Part shown: piece by piece, positions 10,774 through 19,389 of the stretch
Layout of the letters: each line of letters begins with the position of its first letter
Numbering within the stretch: position 1 is the first letter of the stretch
From: Actinoplanes sp. N902-109
GTDB lineage: Bacteria > Actinomycetota > Actinomycetes > Mycobacteriales > Micromonosporaceae
Direction: 5' to 3'
Assembly (NCBI RefSeq): GCF_000389965.1
Contig: NC_021191.1
Span: 187,501-251,500 of the forward strand
DNA length: 64,000 bases
The notes under the pieces: generated by a model
What the model saw: only the letters and a program-made list of their open reading frames with translations
Database searches by the model: none
Told to the model about the DNA's origin: nothing
Position numbers and translations under genes: made by a program

Positions 10774-10947
10774 ATGACTGACACCAACATCCGTCCCGTG
10801 CTCTGGCTCATCCTCATCGTCGCCGCGGTCGCCAACATGATCTTGTCGAGCATGGGCGCCACCATCGCCGGCGTGGTCTTCGGCGTGATCGCCGTCGCCG
10901 CCGCCGGCACCCTCGTCGTCGATCACTACCGCAACCGTCGCTCCTGA
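10774..10947 (+). CDS. Small two-helix membrane protein
   Basis: A 57-aa ORF with strong actinomycete codon bias starts with ATG at 10774. It contains two hydrophobic stretches (VLWLILIVAAVANMILSS and ATIAGVVFGVIAVAAAG) split by a short polar turn, and ends with a basic tail (DHYRNRRS). It is divergently placed from the histidine kinase gene across about 110 bp. Such two-helix proteins are common in actinobacteria but have no assigned role. It may share a regulatory region with the kinase operon. Confidence 0.65.
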   Translation: MTDTNIRPVLWLILIVAAVANMILSSMGATIAGVVFGVIAVAAAGTLVVDHYRNRRS

Positions 10948-11046
10948 GGCAGTTTTGTCGTAGGGGAGCGCTAACGTCTGCGCCACCGATGCCGACGGCT
11001 TTCGTCGCAACGGGGGATCAGTGTTGTCTGACGAAGGTGCTGGCGC

Positions 11047-14000
11047 ATGCGTAGGTTCGAGTTCGTCGAGGGCGGTTCGGCGAAGTTCTGGGAGGTCGGC
11101 CGGGACGGCAGCGAGGTCACCGTGCGGTGGGGCCGGGTCGGCACCACCGGGCAGAGCAAGGTCAAGGACTTCGCCGACCCGGCCTCTGCCGCGGCCCACG
11201 AGACCAAGCTCGTCGCCGAGAAGACCAAGAAGGGGTACGAGGAGACGACAGCCGGCCCAGCCGCAGCGGCACCTCCTTCCCCGCCCGCCGCTCAGACTGT
11301 CGCCGACGAGGACACGTTCGTGTTCCCATCGGGCTGGTTCCGGCATCGCATCGCCCGCCGCGGCAGCAGTGGCACGGTGGCGTTCACGCCCAACCCGAAG
11401 GCCCGCTCGATCGTCGACGCGCAGATGACCAGGATGCCCGGGCAGGTCGCCAAGATCCTGCAGGCGCCGACCACCGATCTCGCCGTTGCTCGGCAGGCGA
11501 CCGCGTGGCGGCTCGGCCAGCCGGAGGCGACACCGCTGGGGGCCGCCGCGGTGGCCGCCGCGACCGAGGTCGGCAACTGGCGTACCCGCGACGAGCTGGT
11601 CAACTTCGCCGACGTCTGGATCGCCGGGCACGGGCTGCGGTTCGCCGCCGTGGCCGCCACCGAGCTGATGAGCCTCAAGGTGACCGACAACGACCGGCCT
11701 TCGAACCCGCACTACAACGCGCAGACGCAGCAGTGGGGCGTGCGACACATGTGGCCCGGTGAGGACCGCCAGGGTTACTACCTCGATCTGGGCATGGAGG
11801 TCACGCTTCGCGTCCGCCAGGCGCTGGCTGCGGCCTCTGCGGACGACTACGCCGCTGTCGTGGCGGATCTGACGCCGTATCGCGCGGCGCATCCCGATGC
11901 GCGGGCGGCCACGTCGGTGCTCGTGCCGACCCAGCGGGACTGGGTCGAGGAGGACATCGCGGCCACGGTCGCTGCCGGCAACGGCTATCTCGGTGCGTTC
12001 CTGCTGGCCGCGGCCGGCTCCCGGGCCGACGTCGACGCGCTGGTCCCGGTCATCGAGACCTGGGTCGCCGTGCGGTCGTTGCCGCTGATCGCCACGCTGA
12101 TCGACGGGATCGGTCCGGAGGCGGCGACGGCCCTGTTCCACTGGCTCGACAAGGAAGCCGGCGATGCCGACTCCCAGCGGCGGTTGCTGTCGGCGCTGGC
12201 GGTGCTGCCCGGCGACGACGTCATGCAAGGCCTGATCGACCGGGTCGACGAGAAGTACGTGCCGCCGGCGCTGCTCGACGCGGCGGCGCGGTTCCCGGTG
12301 CGCGCGATGCGGCTGCTCGCCGGGTCGGCCGGCAAGCGCACGGTCGCCGACCTGCTGCGCGGGCATGTGCTCGCGCATCCCGAGCTGGTGGATCGGGTCC
12401 TGCCGCACCTCGACGCGGCGGCGGTCGGGCGGATCGAGGCGATCGTCGGGGACGCCTCCGCGCTGCGGGTCGCCCCGGAGTCGGCTCTGCCGCCGGTGCT
12501 GGTCGACCCGCCCTGGCAGCACCGGGTCAAGGCGGCCAAGCCGGTGGTGATCGCGGGGCTGGCGAGCACCGCCCCGGCGACCTTCGACTGGGCCGAGGGC
12601 GAGCGGGAGTCCTGGGCCACCGCGCACTGGCACTCCTACTACCGCAACGCCACGGACACCTGGGAACAGCGGCTGCACCGCATCAAGTCGGGCAATGGTC
12701 ACTATTGGGAAGCGCCGTCGTTCTTCGTCGAAGGTCCGGAGGAGCTGGTCCGGCCGCTGCTGAGCGAATGGCGGCCCGACGACGTCTGGGGTGCGGGCGA
12801 CTGGATGCGTCTGGTCGTCGCGCGCTTCGAGCTTGCCGCGCTGCCCATGACGCTGACCGTGGCCCGCCGTTCCCCGGCCGAGGTGGCCCCGCTGCTCGCG
12901 CCGTACTTCTCGGCCGAGATCGCCCTGCAGATGGCCGAGTGGTACGCCCGGCTCAAGACCGTGCGGGCCACCGCGTTGGCCTGGTTGCTGCGGCACCCCG
13001 CCGAGGCGGCCCGGGCGCTGGTGCCGGCGGCCCTCGGCAAGCCGGGTGTGCCCCGGCGACAGGCCGAGAACGCGCTGCTGGCGCTGCACCACAACGGGCA
13101 GGGCGAGGCGGTGCAGGCGGCGGCGCAGACCTACGGTGCCGAGGCCGGCGCGGCGATTCGCACGCTGCTCGAAACCGATCCGCTGTCGCTGCTGCCCGCG
13201 CGCATGCCCGCCGCGCCGGCCTGGGCGGCGCCGGGTCTGCTGCCGCCGGTCAAGCTGCGGGACGGTTCCGGGGTGCTGCCCGTCGAGGCGGTCACCAATC
13301 TGATCACGATGCTGGCCATCTCCCGGCTCGACGACCCGTACGCGGGGCTGGAACCGGTCCGGGCCGCCTGCGACCCGGTCAGCCTGGCCGAGTTCGGGTG
13401 GGGGCTGTTCCAGCGCTGGCAGATGTCCGGCGCGCCGAGCAAGGAGAGCTGGGTTCTCGACACGCTCGGGCTGATCGGTGACGACGAGACCGTGCGCCTG
13501 CTCAGCCCGCTGGTGCTGACCTGGCCGGGCGAGGGCGGGCACGCCAAGGCGGTGGCCGGGCTCAGCGTGCTGGCGGGCATCGGCACCGACGTCGCGTTGA
13601 TGCACCTGCACGGCATTGCCCAGCGCGCCAAGTTCAAGGGGCTCAAGACGGCCGCGCAGCAGAAGATGGACGAGGTCGCCGCCGGGCTGGGCCTGAGCGC
13701 CGAGCAGCTGGCCGACCGGCTGGTCCCCGATCTGGGGCTCGATGCCGACGGCAGCATGCGCCTGGACTACGGGCCGCGGCAGTTCACCGTCGGTTTTGAC
13801 GAGCAACTCCGGCCGTACGTGGCGGACAGTGCGGGCAAGCGCTTGAAAGCCCTGCCGAAACCGGGGGCCCGCGACGACGAGGAGCTGGCGCCGGCGGCCT
13901 ACCGTACGTTCTCCGGGTTGAAGAAGGACGTGCGCACGATCGCCGCCGATCAGATCCGCCGGTTGGAACGCGCGATGGTCAGCGGCCGCCGCTGGACCGG

Positions 14001-14652
14001 CGCGGAGTTCCGCCAGCTGTTCGTGGCGCACCCGCTGCTCTGGCACATCGTCCGGCGGCTGGTCTGGGGCTGCTTCGACGAGTCGGGCGCGCTGATCGGC
14101 GCCATCCGGGTCGCTGAGGACCGCAGCTTCGCCACTGTGGACGACGACGAGACGACTGTCGCTGACGATGCGACCGTGGGCGTCGTGCATCCGCTCCAGC
14201 TCGGTGGCAGCCTGCCCGACTGGGTCGAGGTGTTCGCCGATTACGAGATCCTGCAGCCGTTCCCGCAGCTCAGCCGGCCGACGTTCGGCCTGACCCCGGC
14301 GGAGGCGGCGAGCAACCGGCTCAGCCGCTTCGAGGGGATCACGGTGCCGACCGGCCGGGTCATCGGGTTGGAACGTCGTGGCTGGCGTCGTGAGGAGCCG
14401 CAGGACGCCGGCATCCAGGGCGCGATCGAGCTGGCGGTCGACGAGAAGCGGCAGGTCGTCATCGACCTCGACCCGGGCATCGCGGTGGGCGCGATGGACA
14501 TCTTCCCCGACCAGAAGCTCGACCGGATCTACCTGTGGAACGGTGTCGGCAGCCGCTGGGGCAACCGCGCCGAGTCTGCGGTCGCGCTCAGCGAGCTCGA
14601 CGCCATCACCGTTTCCGAAGTCATCCGCGACCTCACGGAGATCACCGCATGA
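11047..14652 (+). CDS. WGR domain / DUF4132 protein
   Basis: This 1,201-aa protein has an N-terminal WGR domain (residues 1-60, with VRWGRVGTTGQ), a module known from PARP and bacterial MolR-like proteins that may bind nucleic acid or nucleotide-modified ligands. A long alpha-helical HEAT-like middle follows, then a C-terminal DUF4132 domain (RLERAMVSGRRWTGAEF, HPLLWHIVRRLVWG, VEVFADYEILQPFPQL). WGR-DUF4132 proteins recur beside MoxR, VWA, DUF5682 and SWIM genes, exactly as here, and the set is thought to form a regulated ATP-dependent remodelling or conflict system; its biochemistry is unknown. Its stop overlaps the ATG of the first 30-codon mini-ORF. Confidence 0.9.
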   Translation: MRRFEFVEGGSAKFWEVGRDGSEVTVRWGRVGTTGQSKVKDFADPASAAAHETKLVAEKTKKGYEETTAGPAAAAPPSPPAAQTVADEDTFVFPSGWFRHRIARRGSSGTVAFTPNPKARSIVDAQMTRMPGQVAKILQAPTTDLAVARQATAWRLGQPEATPLGAAAVAAATEVGNWRTRDELVNFADVWIAGHGLRFAAVAATELMSLKVTDNDRPSNPHYNAQTQQWGVRHMWPGEDRQGYYLDLGMEVTLRVRQALAAASADDYAAVVADLTPYRAAHPDARAATSVLVPTQRDWVEEDIAATVAAGNGYLGAFLLAAAGSRADVDALVPVIETWVAVRSLPLIATLIDGIGPEAATALFHWLDKEAGDADSQRRLLSALAVLPGDDVMQGLIDRVDEKYVPPALLDAAARFPVRAMRLLAGSAGKRTVADLLRGHVLAHPELVDRVLPHLDAAAVGRIEAIVGDASALRVAPESALPPVLVDPPWQHRVKAAKPVVIAGLASTAPATFDWAEGERESWATAHWHSYYRNATDTWEQRLHRIKSGNGHYWEAPSFFVEGPEELVRPLLSEWRPDDVWGAGDWMRLVVARFELAALPMTLTVARRSPAEVAPLLAPYFSAEIALQMAEWYARLKTVRATALAWLLRHPAEAARALVPAALGKPGVPRRQAENALLALHHNGQGEAVQAAAQTYGAEAGAAIRTLLETDPLSLLPARMPAAPAWAAPGLLPPVKLRDGSGVLPVEAVTNLITMLAISRLDDPYAGLEPVRAACDPVSLAEFGWGLFQRWQMSGAPSKESWVLDTLGLIGDDETVRLLSPLVLTWPGEGGHAKAVAGLSVLAGIGTDVALMHLHGIAQRAKFKGLKTAAQQKMDEVAAGLGLSAEQLADRLVPDLGLDADGSMRLDYGPRQFTVGFDEQLRPYVADSAGKRLKALPKPGARDDEELAPAAYRTFSGLKKDVRTIAADQIRRLERAMVSGRRWTGAEFRQLFVAHPLLWHIVRRLVWGCFDESGALIGAIRVAEDRSFATVDDDETTVADDATVGVVHPLQLGGSLPDWVEVFADYEILQPFPQLSRPTFGLTPAEAASNRLSRFEGITVPTGRVIGLERRGWRREEPQDAGIQGAIELAVDEKRQVVIDLDPGIAVGAMDIFPDQKLDRIYLWNGVGSRWGNRAESAVALSELDAITVSEVIRDLTEITA

Positions 14653-14741
14653 GCGACTGCACCGAGCTGCGCCTTGCGGGGGCGGCGGACGGCCGTTACG
14701 GCGAGGGCCATGAGCGCATGCGAAAGGAAGGCTCAGCATGA
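14649..14741 (+). CDS. 30-aa mini-ORF, copy 1
   Basis: This ORF starts on the ATGA that holds the stop of the WGR-DUF4132 gene and stops on the ATGA that starts copy 2. The upstream sequence cggagatcaccgc provides a GGAG site. The peptide begins MSDCTELRLAGAADGR and is hydrophilic, with no recognisable motif. It may be a translational relay that couples two genes, a real micropeptide, or the remains of a duplicated gene start. The sequence alone cannot separate these. Confidence 0.4.
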   Translation: MSDCTELRLAGAADGRYGEGHERMRKEGSA

Positions 14742-14826
14742 GCGACTGCACCGAGCTGCGCCTTGCGGGGGCGGCGGACGGCCGTTGCGGCGAGGGCCAT
14801 GAGCGCATGCGAAAGGACGGCTCAGC
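14649..14826 (+). repeat. Tandem duplication of an 89-bp unit between two operon genes
   Basis: Two adjacent 89-bp copies, 14649-14737 and 14738-14826, are identical at 87 positions. The two differences change a Tyr codon to Cys and a Glu codon to Asp. Each copy starts with ATGA, contains one 30-codon ORF and ends with a purine-rich ribosome-binding site (aaaggaagg or aaaggacgg) placed correctly for the next ATG. The repeat therefore links DUF4132 to MoxR by a chain of three ATGA overlaps. Confidence 0.9.
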
Positions 14827-14830
14827 ATGA
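14738..14830 (+). CDS. 30-aa mini-ORF, copy 2
   Basis: This is the second copy of the mini-ORF, differing from copy 1 at one Tyr/Cys and one Glu/Asp position. It has a strong RBS (ggaagg, six bases before ATG) inside copy 1 and stops on the ATGA that starts the MoxR gene. Ribosomes finishing it would be delivered to the MoxR start. Both codon differences between copies change the amino acid, which argues against strong selection on the peptide itself. Confidence 0.4.
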   Translation: MSDCTELRLAGAADGRCGEGHERMRKDGSA

Positions 14831-15945
14831 GTGTGCCTGAGACTGTTGAGGTCACCGCGTCGGCTGAGGAGGTGCAGCGGCCGCCGGCGGAGGTCCGCTA
14901 TGCCGACGAGCTCGCTCGGTTGCGCGCGGCCGACACCGCGGCCCGGCCGCCGGGCTGGGCGTTGAGCGTGCAGGCCGCCCGCCGGTTCGTGATCGGGGAC
15001 GACGCGCTCGGGGTGACCCGCAAGTTCGTCGGTGACCCGTCGCTGATCGACCGCGCGCTCATCACGCTGGCCACCAGCCGCGGGCTGATGCTGGTCGGCG
15101 AGCCCGGGACGGCCAAGTCGCTGCTGTCCGAGCTGCTCGCCGCCGCGGTGAGCGGCGACTCCACGCTGACCATCCAGGGCGGCGCGGCCACGACCGAGGA
15201 TCAGATCCGCTACTCGTGGAACTACGCGCTGCTGGTGGCCGACGGGCCGTCCACCCGGTCGCTGGTGCCGGCGCCGCTGCTGCGGGGCATGGCCGAGGGG
15301 CGCACCGTGCGCTTCGAGGAGATCACCCGCTGCCCGCTGGAGGTGCAGGACTGCCTGCTCTCCCCGCTGTCCGACCGGGTGCTGGCGATCCCCGAGCTGA
15401 CCGGGCCGGCGGCGATGGTGTTCGCCCGCGACGGTTTCAACATCATCGCCACCGCGAACACCCGCGACCGCGGCGTCAACGACATGAGCTCGGCGCTCAA
15501 GCGGCGCTTCAACTTCGAGACGGTGTTCCCGATCGCCGACTTCGGCACCGAGCTGTCGCTGGTTGCCGAGGAGGCCGCCAAGCTGCTGCGCCGCTCGGGG
15601 GTCACCGCCGAACCCCGCCGCGATGTCCTCGAGGTGCTGGTCACCACGTTCCGCGAGCTGCGCACCGGGGAGACCACGCGCGGCGACTCGATGGACCGGC
15701 TGTCGTCGGTGATGAGCACGGCCGAGGCGGTGTCGGTCGCGCACGCGGTCGGGTTGCGGGGCTGGTTCCTGCGGGGCGAGGCTGGCAACGCCGAGGACGT
15801 CGTGGCCTGTCTGGCCGGCACCGCCGCCAAGGACAACCCCGAGGATCTGGCCAAGCTCCGGCGTTATCTCAGCCAGCAGGTCACCTGGCGCAAGGGCAAG
15901 CAGTGGCAGGCCCTGCACCAGGCCCGCCACCTGCTGCCGGGCTGA
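14827..15945 (+). CDS. MoxR-family AAA+ ATPase
   Basis: This 372-aa AAA+ protein has Walker A in LVGEPGTAKSLL (about residue 92), a Walker B-like strand with RFEEITRCPLEVQD, sensor 1 in IIATANTRDRGVND, and the arginine-finger/sensor 2 region after SSALKRRFNFETVFP. MoxR ATPases act as chaperones that remodel partner proteins, often together with a VWA protein, and the VWA gene lies two genes downstream. Translation is probably coupled to the mini-ORF upstream by an ATGA overlap. The next gene starts 11 bp after its stop. Confidence 0.93.
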   Translation: MSVPETVEVTASAEEVQRPPAEVRYADELARLRAADTAARPPGWALSVQAARRFVIGDDALGVTRKFVGDPSLIDRALITLATSRGLMLVGEPGTAKSLLSELLAAAVSGDSTLTIQGGAATTEDQIRYSWNYALLVADGPSTRSLVPAPLLRGMAEGRTVRFEEITRCPLEVQDCLLSPLSDRVLAIPELTGPAAMVFARDGFNIIATANTRDRGVNDMSSALKRRFNFETVFPIADFGTELSLVAEEAAKLLRRSGVTAEPRRDVLEVLVTTFRELRTGETTRGDSMDRLSSVMSTAEAVSVAHAVGLRGWFLRGEAGNAEDVVACLAGTAAKDNPEDLAKLRRYLSQQVTWRKGKQWQALHQARHLLPG

Positions 15946-15956
15946 GGGGCTGCGCC

Positions 15957-18212
15957 ATGGCGGTCACGTTCATCGGCGTACGCCACCACAGTCCGGCCTG
16001 CGCCCGGGTTGTCGCGGCCACGATCGACGAGCTGCGGCCCGCGTACGTGCTGATCGAGGGGCCGGCCGATCTCAACGGCCGGATCGACGAGCTGTTGCTC
16101 GGGCACGAGCTGCCGATCGCGGTCTTCACCAGCTATCGCGACGACGAACGCCGGCACGGGTCGTGGGCGCCGCTGTGCGACTACTCGCCCGAGTGGGTGG
16201 CGCTCACCCACGCCCGGGAGGTGGGGGCCGAGCTGCGCTTCATCGACCTGCCGGCCTGGCATCCGGCGTTCGAGGGGCGCAGCAACCGCTACGCCGACGC
16301 CGAGCTGCGCTACGCGGACGTGATGGACCGGCTGTGCCGCAGCTTCGACGTGGACAACGTCGACGTGCTCTGGGATCACCTGTTCGAGATCGGCCCGGTC
16401 ACGCCGGCACAGCTCGACACCTACTTCGATCTCGTACGGGGAAATGCCGCGGCGGGCGATTCGGACACCGCGCGCGAGGCTTACATGGCGCGCTGGGTCC
16501 GGGCGGCGGCAGCCGCGGCGGGTGACCGCCCGGTCGTGGTGGTGACCGGCGGCTTCCATCGCCCGGCGCTGGTGAGCGCGCTGGCCGCCGGTGGTGACAG
16601 CGGCTGGCCCGAGGTGCCTGTGCTGCCCGAGGGTGCGCTCGGCGGCAGCTTCCTCGTGCCGTATTCGTTCCGGCGGCTCGACGCTTTCGACGGTTACCAG
16701 TCCGGCATGCCGTCACCGGCGTACTACCAGGAGCTGTGGGAGGCAGGGGCCGAGGAGGCCGCCCGGCACCTCGTGGAGTCGGTCGCCGGTCGCCTGCGTG
16801 ACCGCAAGCAGCCGGTGTCCACAGCAGACCTCATCGCCGCCCGGGCAACCGCCGACGGGCTGGCGATGGTGCGCGGGCACGCGCACCCGGCTCGCACCGA
16901 CGTCCTCGACGGGCTGGCGTCCGCGCTGGTCAACGAGGCGCTGGACAAGCCTCTGCCATGGTCGGCACGGGGCATCCTGCAGGCCGGCAGCCACCCGGTC
17001 GTGGTCGAGATGGTCGCCGCGCTCAGCGGGACGCGCGTGGGCCGGCTGCATCCCGATACGCCGGCACCGCCACTGGTCCACGACCTGGATGCCGAGCTGA
17101 CCCGGGCCGGTCTGGACGGCACCGCGCAGCTGAAACTCGACCTGACCCGAGACGCCGACCGGTCCCGCAGCCGCATCCTGCACCGGGTGCGGGTGCTGGG
17201 CGTGCCGGGCTTCGAACGCACGTCCGGCCCGAGCACCGGCCTCGACCCGACGCTGCACGAGCAGTGGGCCGTGCGTCCCGACCCGGGGCGGCTCACCGCG
17301 GTGATCGAGGCCGGCGCGTACGGTGCGACGCTGCTGGATGCGTGCGCGGCCGTCCTGGCCGAACGTGCCCGCGACAACCAGGACATCGACGTACTCGCGG
17401 TGGTGCTGTTCGATGCGGCGCTGGCCGGGGTGACGTCGGTGTCCGAGCAGGCCCTGACCGACATCAACGGCACCGTTGCCACGGCGGCCGATCCCGGCGC
17501 GCTCGGGCGCATGCTGGCCGTCGTGCTCACGATGTGGCGCCACGACCGCATCTTCGGTACGGCGCACAGCGCGGTTCTCGGCGAAGTGATCACCACAGCC
17601 GTGCGCCGCATCCTGTGGCTGGCCGAAGGCGTGCGCGGGGGCGCCGCACCCGCCGACCTCGGGCGCATCGCAGCGATGGCCGCCTGCCGCGACGCACTGC
17701 GCCACGCGGGGCAGGCCCTCGGGCTGGACGTGCCCGAGGCACTCGACGTGGCGGCCCGGGTCGCCGCCGATGCCGAGGCGCCCCCGGAGCTGCGGGGTGC
17801 GGCGTTCGGACTGCGCTGGGCCCTCGCCACCGACCCGGTGCTCGACCCGGCGCGGGTGGTGCGCGGGGCGTTCGGCGCTGCGTCCGCGGGCGACTGGCTC
17901 GCCGGGCTGTTCGGCGTCGCCCGCGAGGAGGTGCTGCACACCGACGAGATCGTGGCCCTCCTCGACGACCTGGTCTCGGCCATGGGGTCGGAGGAATTCC
18001 TGATCGCCCTGCCCGCGCTGCGGCAGGCGTTCGAGTTCTTCCCGCCCCGGGAACGCGAGACCATCGCCGAGCAGCTGCTCGCCCGGCGCGGCCGGCGGGG
18101 CGGGCGGGCCCTGCTGCGCGGTGGCGGCACGGACCCGGCCCTGGTGGCGGCGGGTCTGCATCTTGATGAACGGGTCGACACGCTCCTGCGCCGCGAAGGG
18201 TTGCTGACATGA
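15957..18212 (+). CDS. DUF5682 family protein
   Basis: This 751-aa protein starts MAVTFIGVRHHSPACARVV, the conserved entry of DUF5682, followed by LIEGPADLNGRIDELL and later VVVTGGFHRPALV and PYSFRRLDAFDGYQSGMPSP. The N-terminal half resembles the EreA/ChaN/TraB-like hydrolase fold (paired His in VRHHSP, acidic EGP motif), so an enzymatic role is possible; that link is an inference. The C-terminal half is helical. The family is found almost only in MoxR-VWA-SWIM neighbourhoods like this one. Its stop overlaps the VWA start (ATGA). Confidence 0.88.
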   Translation: MAVTFIGVRHHSPACARVVAATIDELRPAYVLIEGPADLNGRIDELLLGHELPIAVFTSYRDDERRHGSWAPLCDYSPEWVALTHAREVGAELRFIDLPAWHPAFEGRSNRYADAELRYADVMDRLCRSFDVDNVDVLWDHLFEIGPVTPAQLDTYFDLVRGNAAAGDSDTAREAYMARWVRAAAAAAGDRPVVVVTGGFHRPALVSALAAGGDSGWPEVPVLPEGALGGSFLVPYSFRRLDAFDGYQSGMPSPAYYQELWEAGAEEAARHLVESVAGRLRDRKQPVSTADLIAARATADGLAMVRGHAHPARTDVLDGLASALVNEALDKPLPWSARGILQAGSHPVVVEMVAALSGTRVGRLHPDTPAPPLVHDLDAELTRAGLDGTAQLKLDLTRDADRSRSRILHRVRVLGVPGFERTSGPSTGLDPTLHEQWAVRPDPGRLTAVIEAGAYGATLLDACAAVLAERARDNQDIDVLAVVLFDAALAGVTSVSEQALTDINGTVATAADPGALGRMLAVVLTMWRHDRIFGTAHSAVLGEVITTAVRRILWLAEGVRGGAAPADLGRIAAMAACRDALRHAGQALGLDVPEALDVAARVAADAEAPPELRGAAFGLRWALATDPVLDPARVVRGAFGAASAGDWLAGLFGVAREEVLHTDEIVALLDDLVSAMGSEEFLIALPALRQAFEFFPPRERETIAEQLLARRGRRGGRALLRGGGTDPALVAAGLHLDERVDTLLRREGLLT

Positions 18213-19324
18213 CCGCGCCGGATTCCGACCTCGAACGCTGGCGGCTCGTGCTCGGCGAACCCGCCTCCGCCATGGGTGCCCTGAGCGCCGCCGGGGCTGC
18301 CCAGGACGCCGCGCTCAACTGGCTCTACGGCCGCGACGGCGAGCACGACAAGCGCGACGTGCGGAACGGTGGCAGCGGCGAGTCCACGCTGGCCACCGTC
18401 GACTGGCTCAACGAGATCAACCGGCTGTTCCCCCGGGAGACCATCGAACGGCTGCAACGCGACGCGGTCGAACGCTACGAGATCACCGACATCGTCACCG
18501 ACGCCGCGGTGCTGGAGACGATCGAGCCCAACCCCGCGCTGCTGCGGGCCGTGCTGCAGACCAAGCACCTGATGAACCCCGAGGTGCTGCGGCTGGCCCG
18601 GCGCATCGTCGAAGCCGTGGTGCGCGACCTGATGGCGCAGATGGCCACGGAGGTGCGCGCCGCCTTCACCGGCACCCGGGCCCGGCGGCCCAGCCGGTGG
18701 AAACAGGCCCGGGACTTCGACATGACCCGGACGCTGCGGGCCAACCTCGGTCACTACCGGCCCGCCGAGCGGCGGCTCTACATCGAGACGCCGCACTTCT
18801 TCTCCCGTACCCGCAAGCATGTGGAGCAGTGGCAGGTGATCCTGCTCGTCGACCAGTCCGGCTCCATGGTGGATTCGGTGATCCACTCCGCGGTGACGGC
18901 GGCGTGCCTGTGGGGGCTGCCCGGGGTGCGCACCCACCTCGTCGCGTTCGACACCAACGTGGTCGACCTGACCAGCGATGTCGACGACCCGGTCGAGCTG
19001 CTGATGAAGGTGCAGCTCGGCGGGGGCACCGACATCGGCGGCGCGGTACGGTACGGCGCCGGCCTGATTGAGCAGCCGCGGCGTGCCATCGTGGCGATCA
19101 TCAGCGACTTCTACGAGGGCGGCTCGTCGTCGCTGCTGATCCGCACGGTGCGCGAGCTGGTCGAGCAGGGCACCAAGGTGCTCGGGCTGGCCGCGCTCGA
19201 CAGCCAGGCCAACCCGGCCTACGACCGGGACATGGGTCAGCGCCTCGCCAACGTGGGGGCGGCCATGGGTGCGATGACCCCGGGCGAGTTGGCGGCCTTC
19301 GTCGCCGAGCAGGTGGCGCGATGA
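18209..19324 (+). CDS. VWA domain protein, CoxE-like partner of MoxR
   Basis: This 371-aa protein has an N-terminal helical part and a C-terminal von Willebrand A domain (about residues 205-370). The MIDAS motif DQSGSM, the Thr of GGTDIGGA and an Asp in IISDFYEGG form the metal site. VWA proteins of this type bind MoxR ATPases and serve as substrate adaptors. The start overlaps the DUF5682 stop by ATGA, and its stop overlaps the 19-codon mini-ORF by a further ATGA. Confidence 0.92.
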   Translation: MTAPDSDLERWRLVLGEPASAMGALSAAGAAQDAALNWLYGRDGEHDKRDVRNGGSGESTLATVDWLNEINRLFPRETIERLQRDAVERYEITDIVTDAAVLETIEPNPALLRAVLQTKHLMNPEVLRLARRIVEAVVRDLMAQMATEVRAAFTGTRARRPSRWKQARDFDMTRTLRANLGHYRPAERRLYIETPHFFSRTRKHVEQWQVILLVDQSGSMVDSVIHSAVTAACLWGLPGVRTHLVAFDTNVVDLTSDVDDPVELLMKVQLGGGTDIGGAVRYGAGLIEQPRRAIVAIISDFYEGGSSSLLIRTVRELVEQGTKVLGLAALDSQANPAYDRDMGQRLANVGAAMGAMTPGELAAFVAEQVAR

Positions 19325-19389
19325 GGGCCGATCCGCAGGCGTCGACTGTCGATACGTCGGCCGGGCGGGTGGCGCGATGAGGGCCGATC
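19312..19389 (+). repeat. Duplicated gene-start segment, 56-bp period
   Basis: A 22-bp exact repeat occurs at 19312-19333 and 19368-19389. It covers the last codons of the VWA gene, the ATGA and the first codons of the SWIM gene, and weaker similarity continues after each copy. The first copy creates a 19-codon ORF whose start resembles the SWIM start (MRADPQAS against MRADLLAL). This is the second duplicated start junction in the same operon. Confidence 0.8.
19321..19380 (+). CDS. 19-aa mini-ORF linking VWA and SWIM genes
   Basis: The ORF starts at the ATGA shared with the VWA stop and ends at the ATGA that starts the SWIM gene. Its first four residues equal those of the SWIM protein, and the DNA is an evident duplicate of the SWIM gene start. 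It is more likely a translational relay than a functional peptide. No conserved motif can be expected at this length. Confidence 0.35.
   Translation: MRADPQASTVDTSAGRVAR

Noticed and set aside
8785..15930. A 2,381-codon open frame on the minus strand
   Set aside because: It is antisense to the DUF4132 and MoxR genes and is open only because of GC-rich codon structure; only its end, the response regulator, is real.
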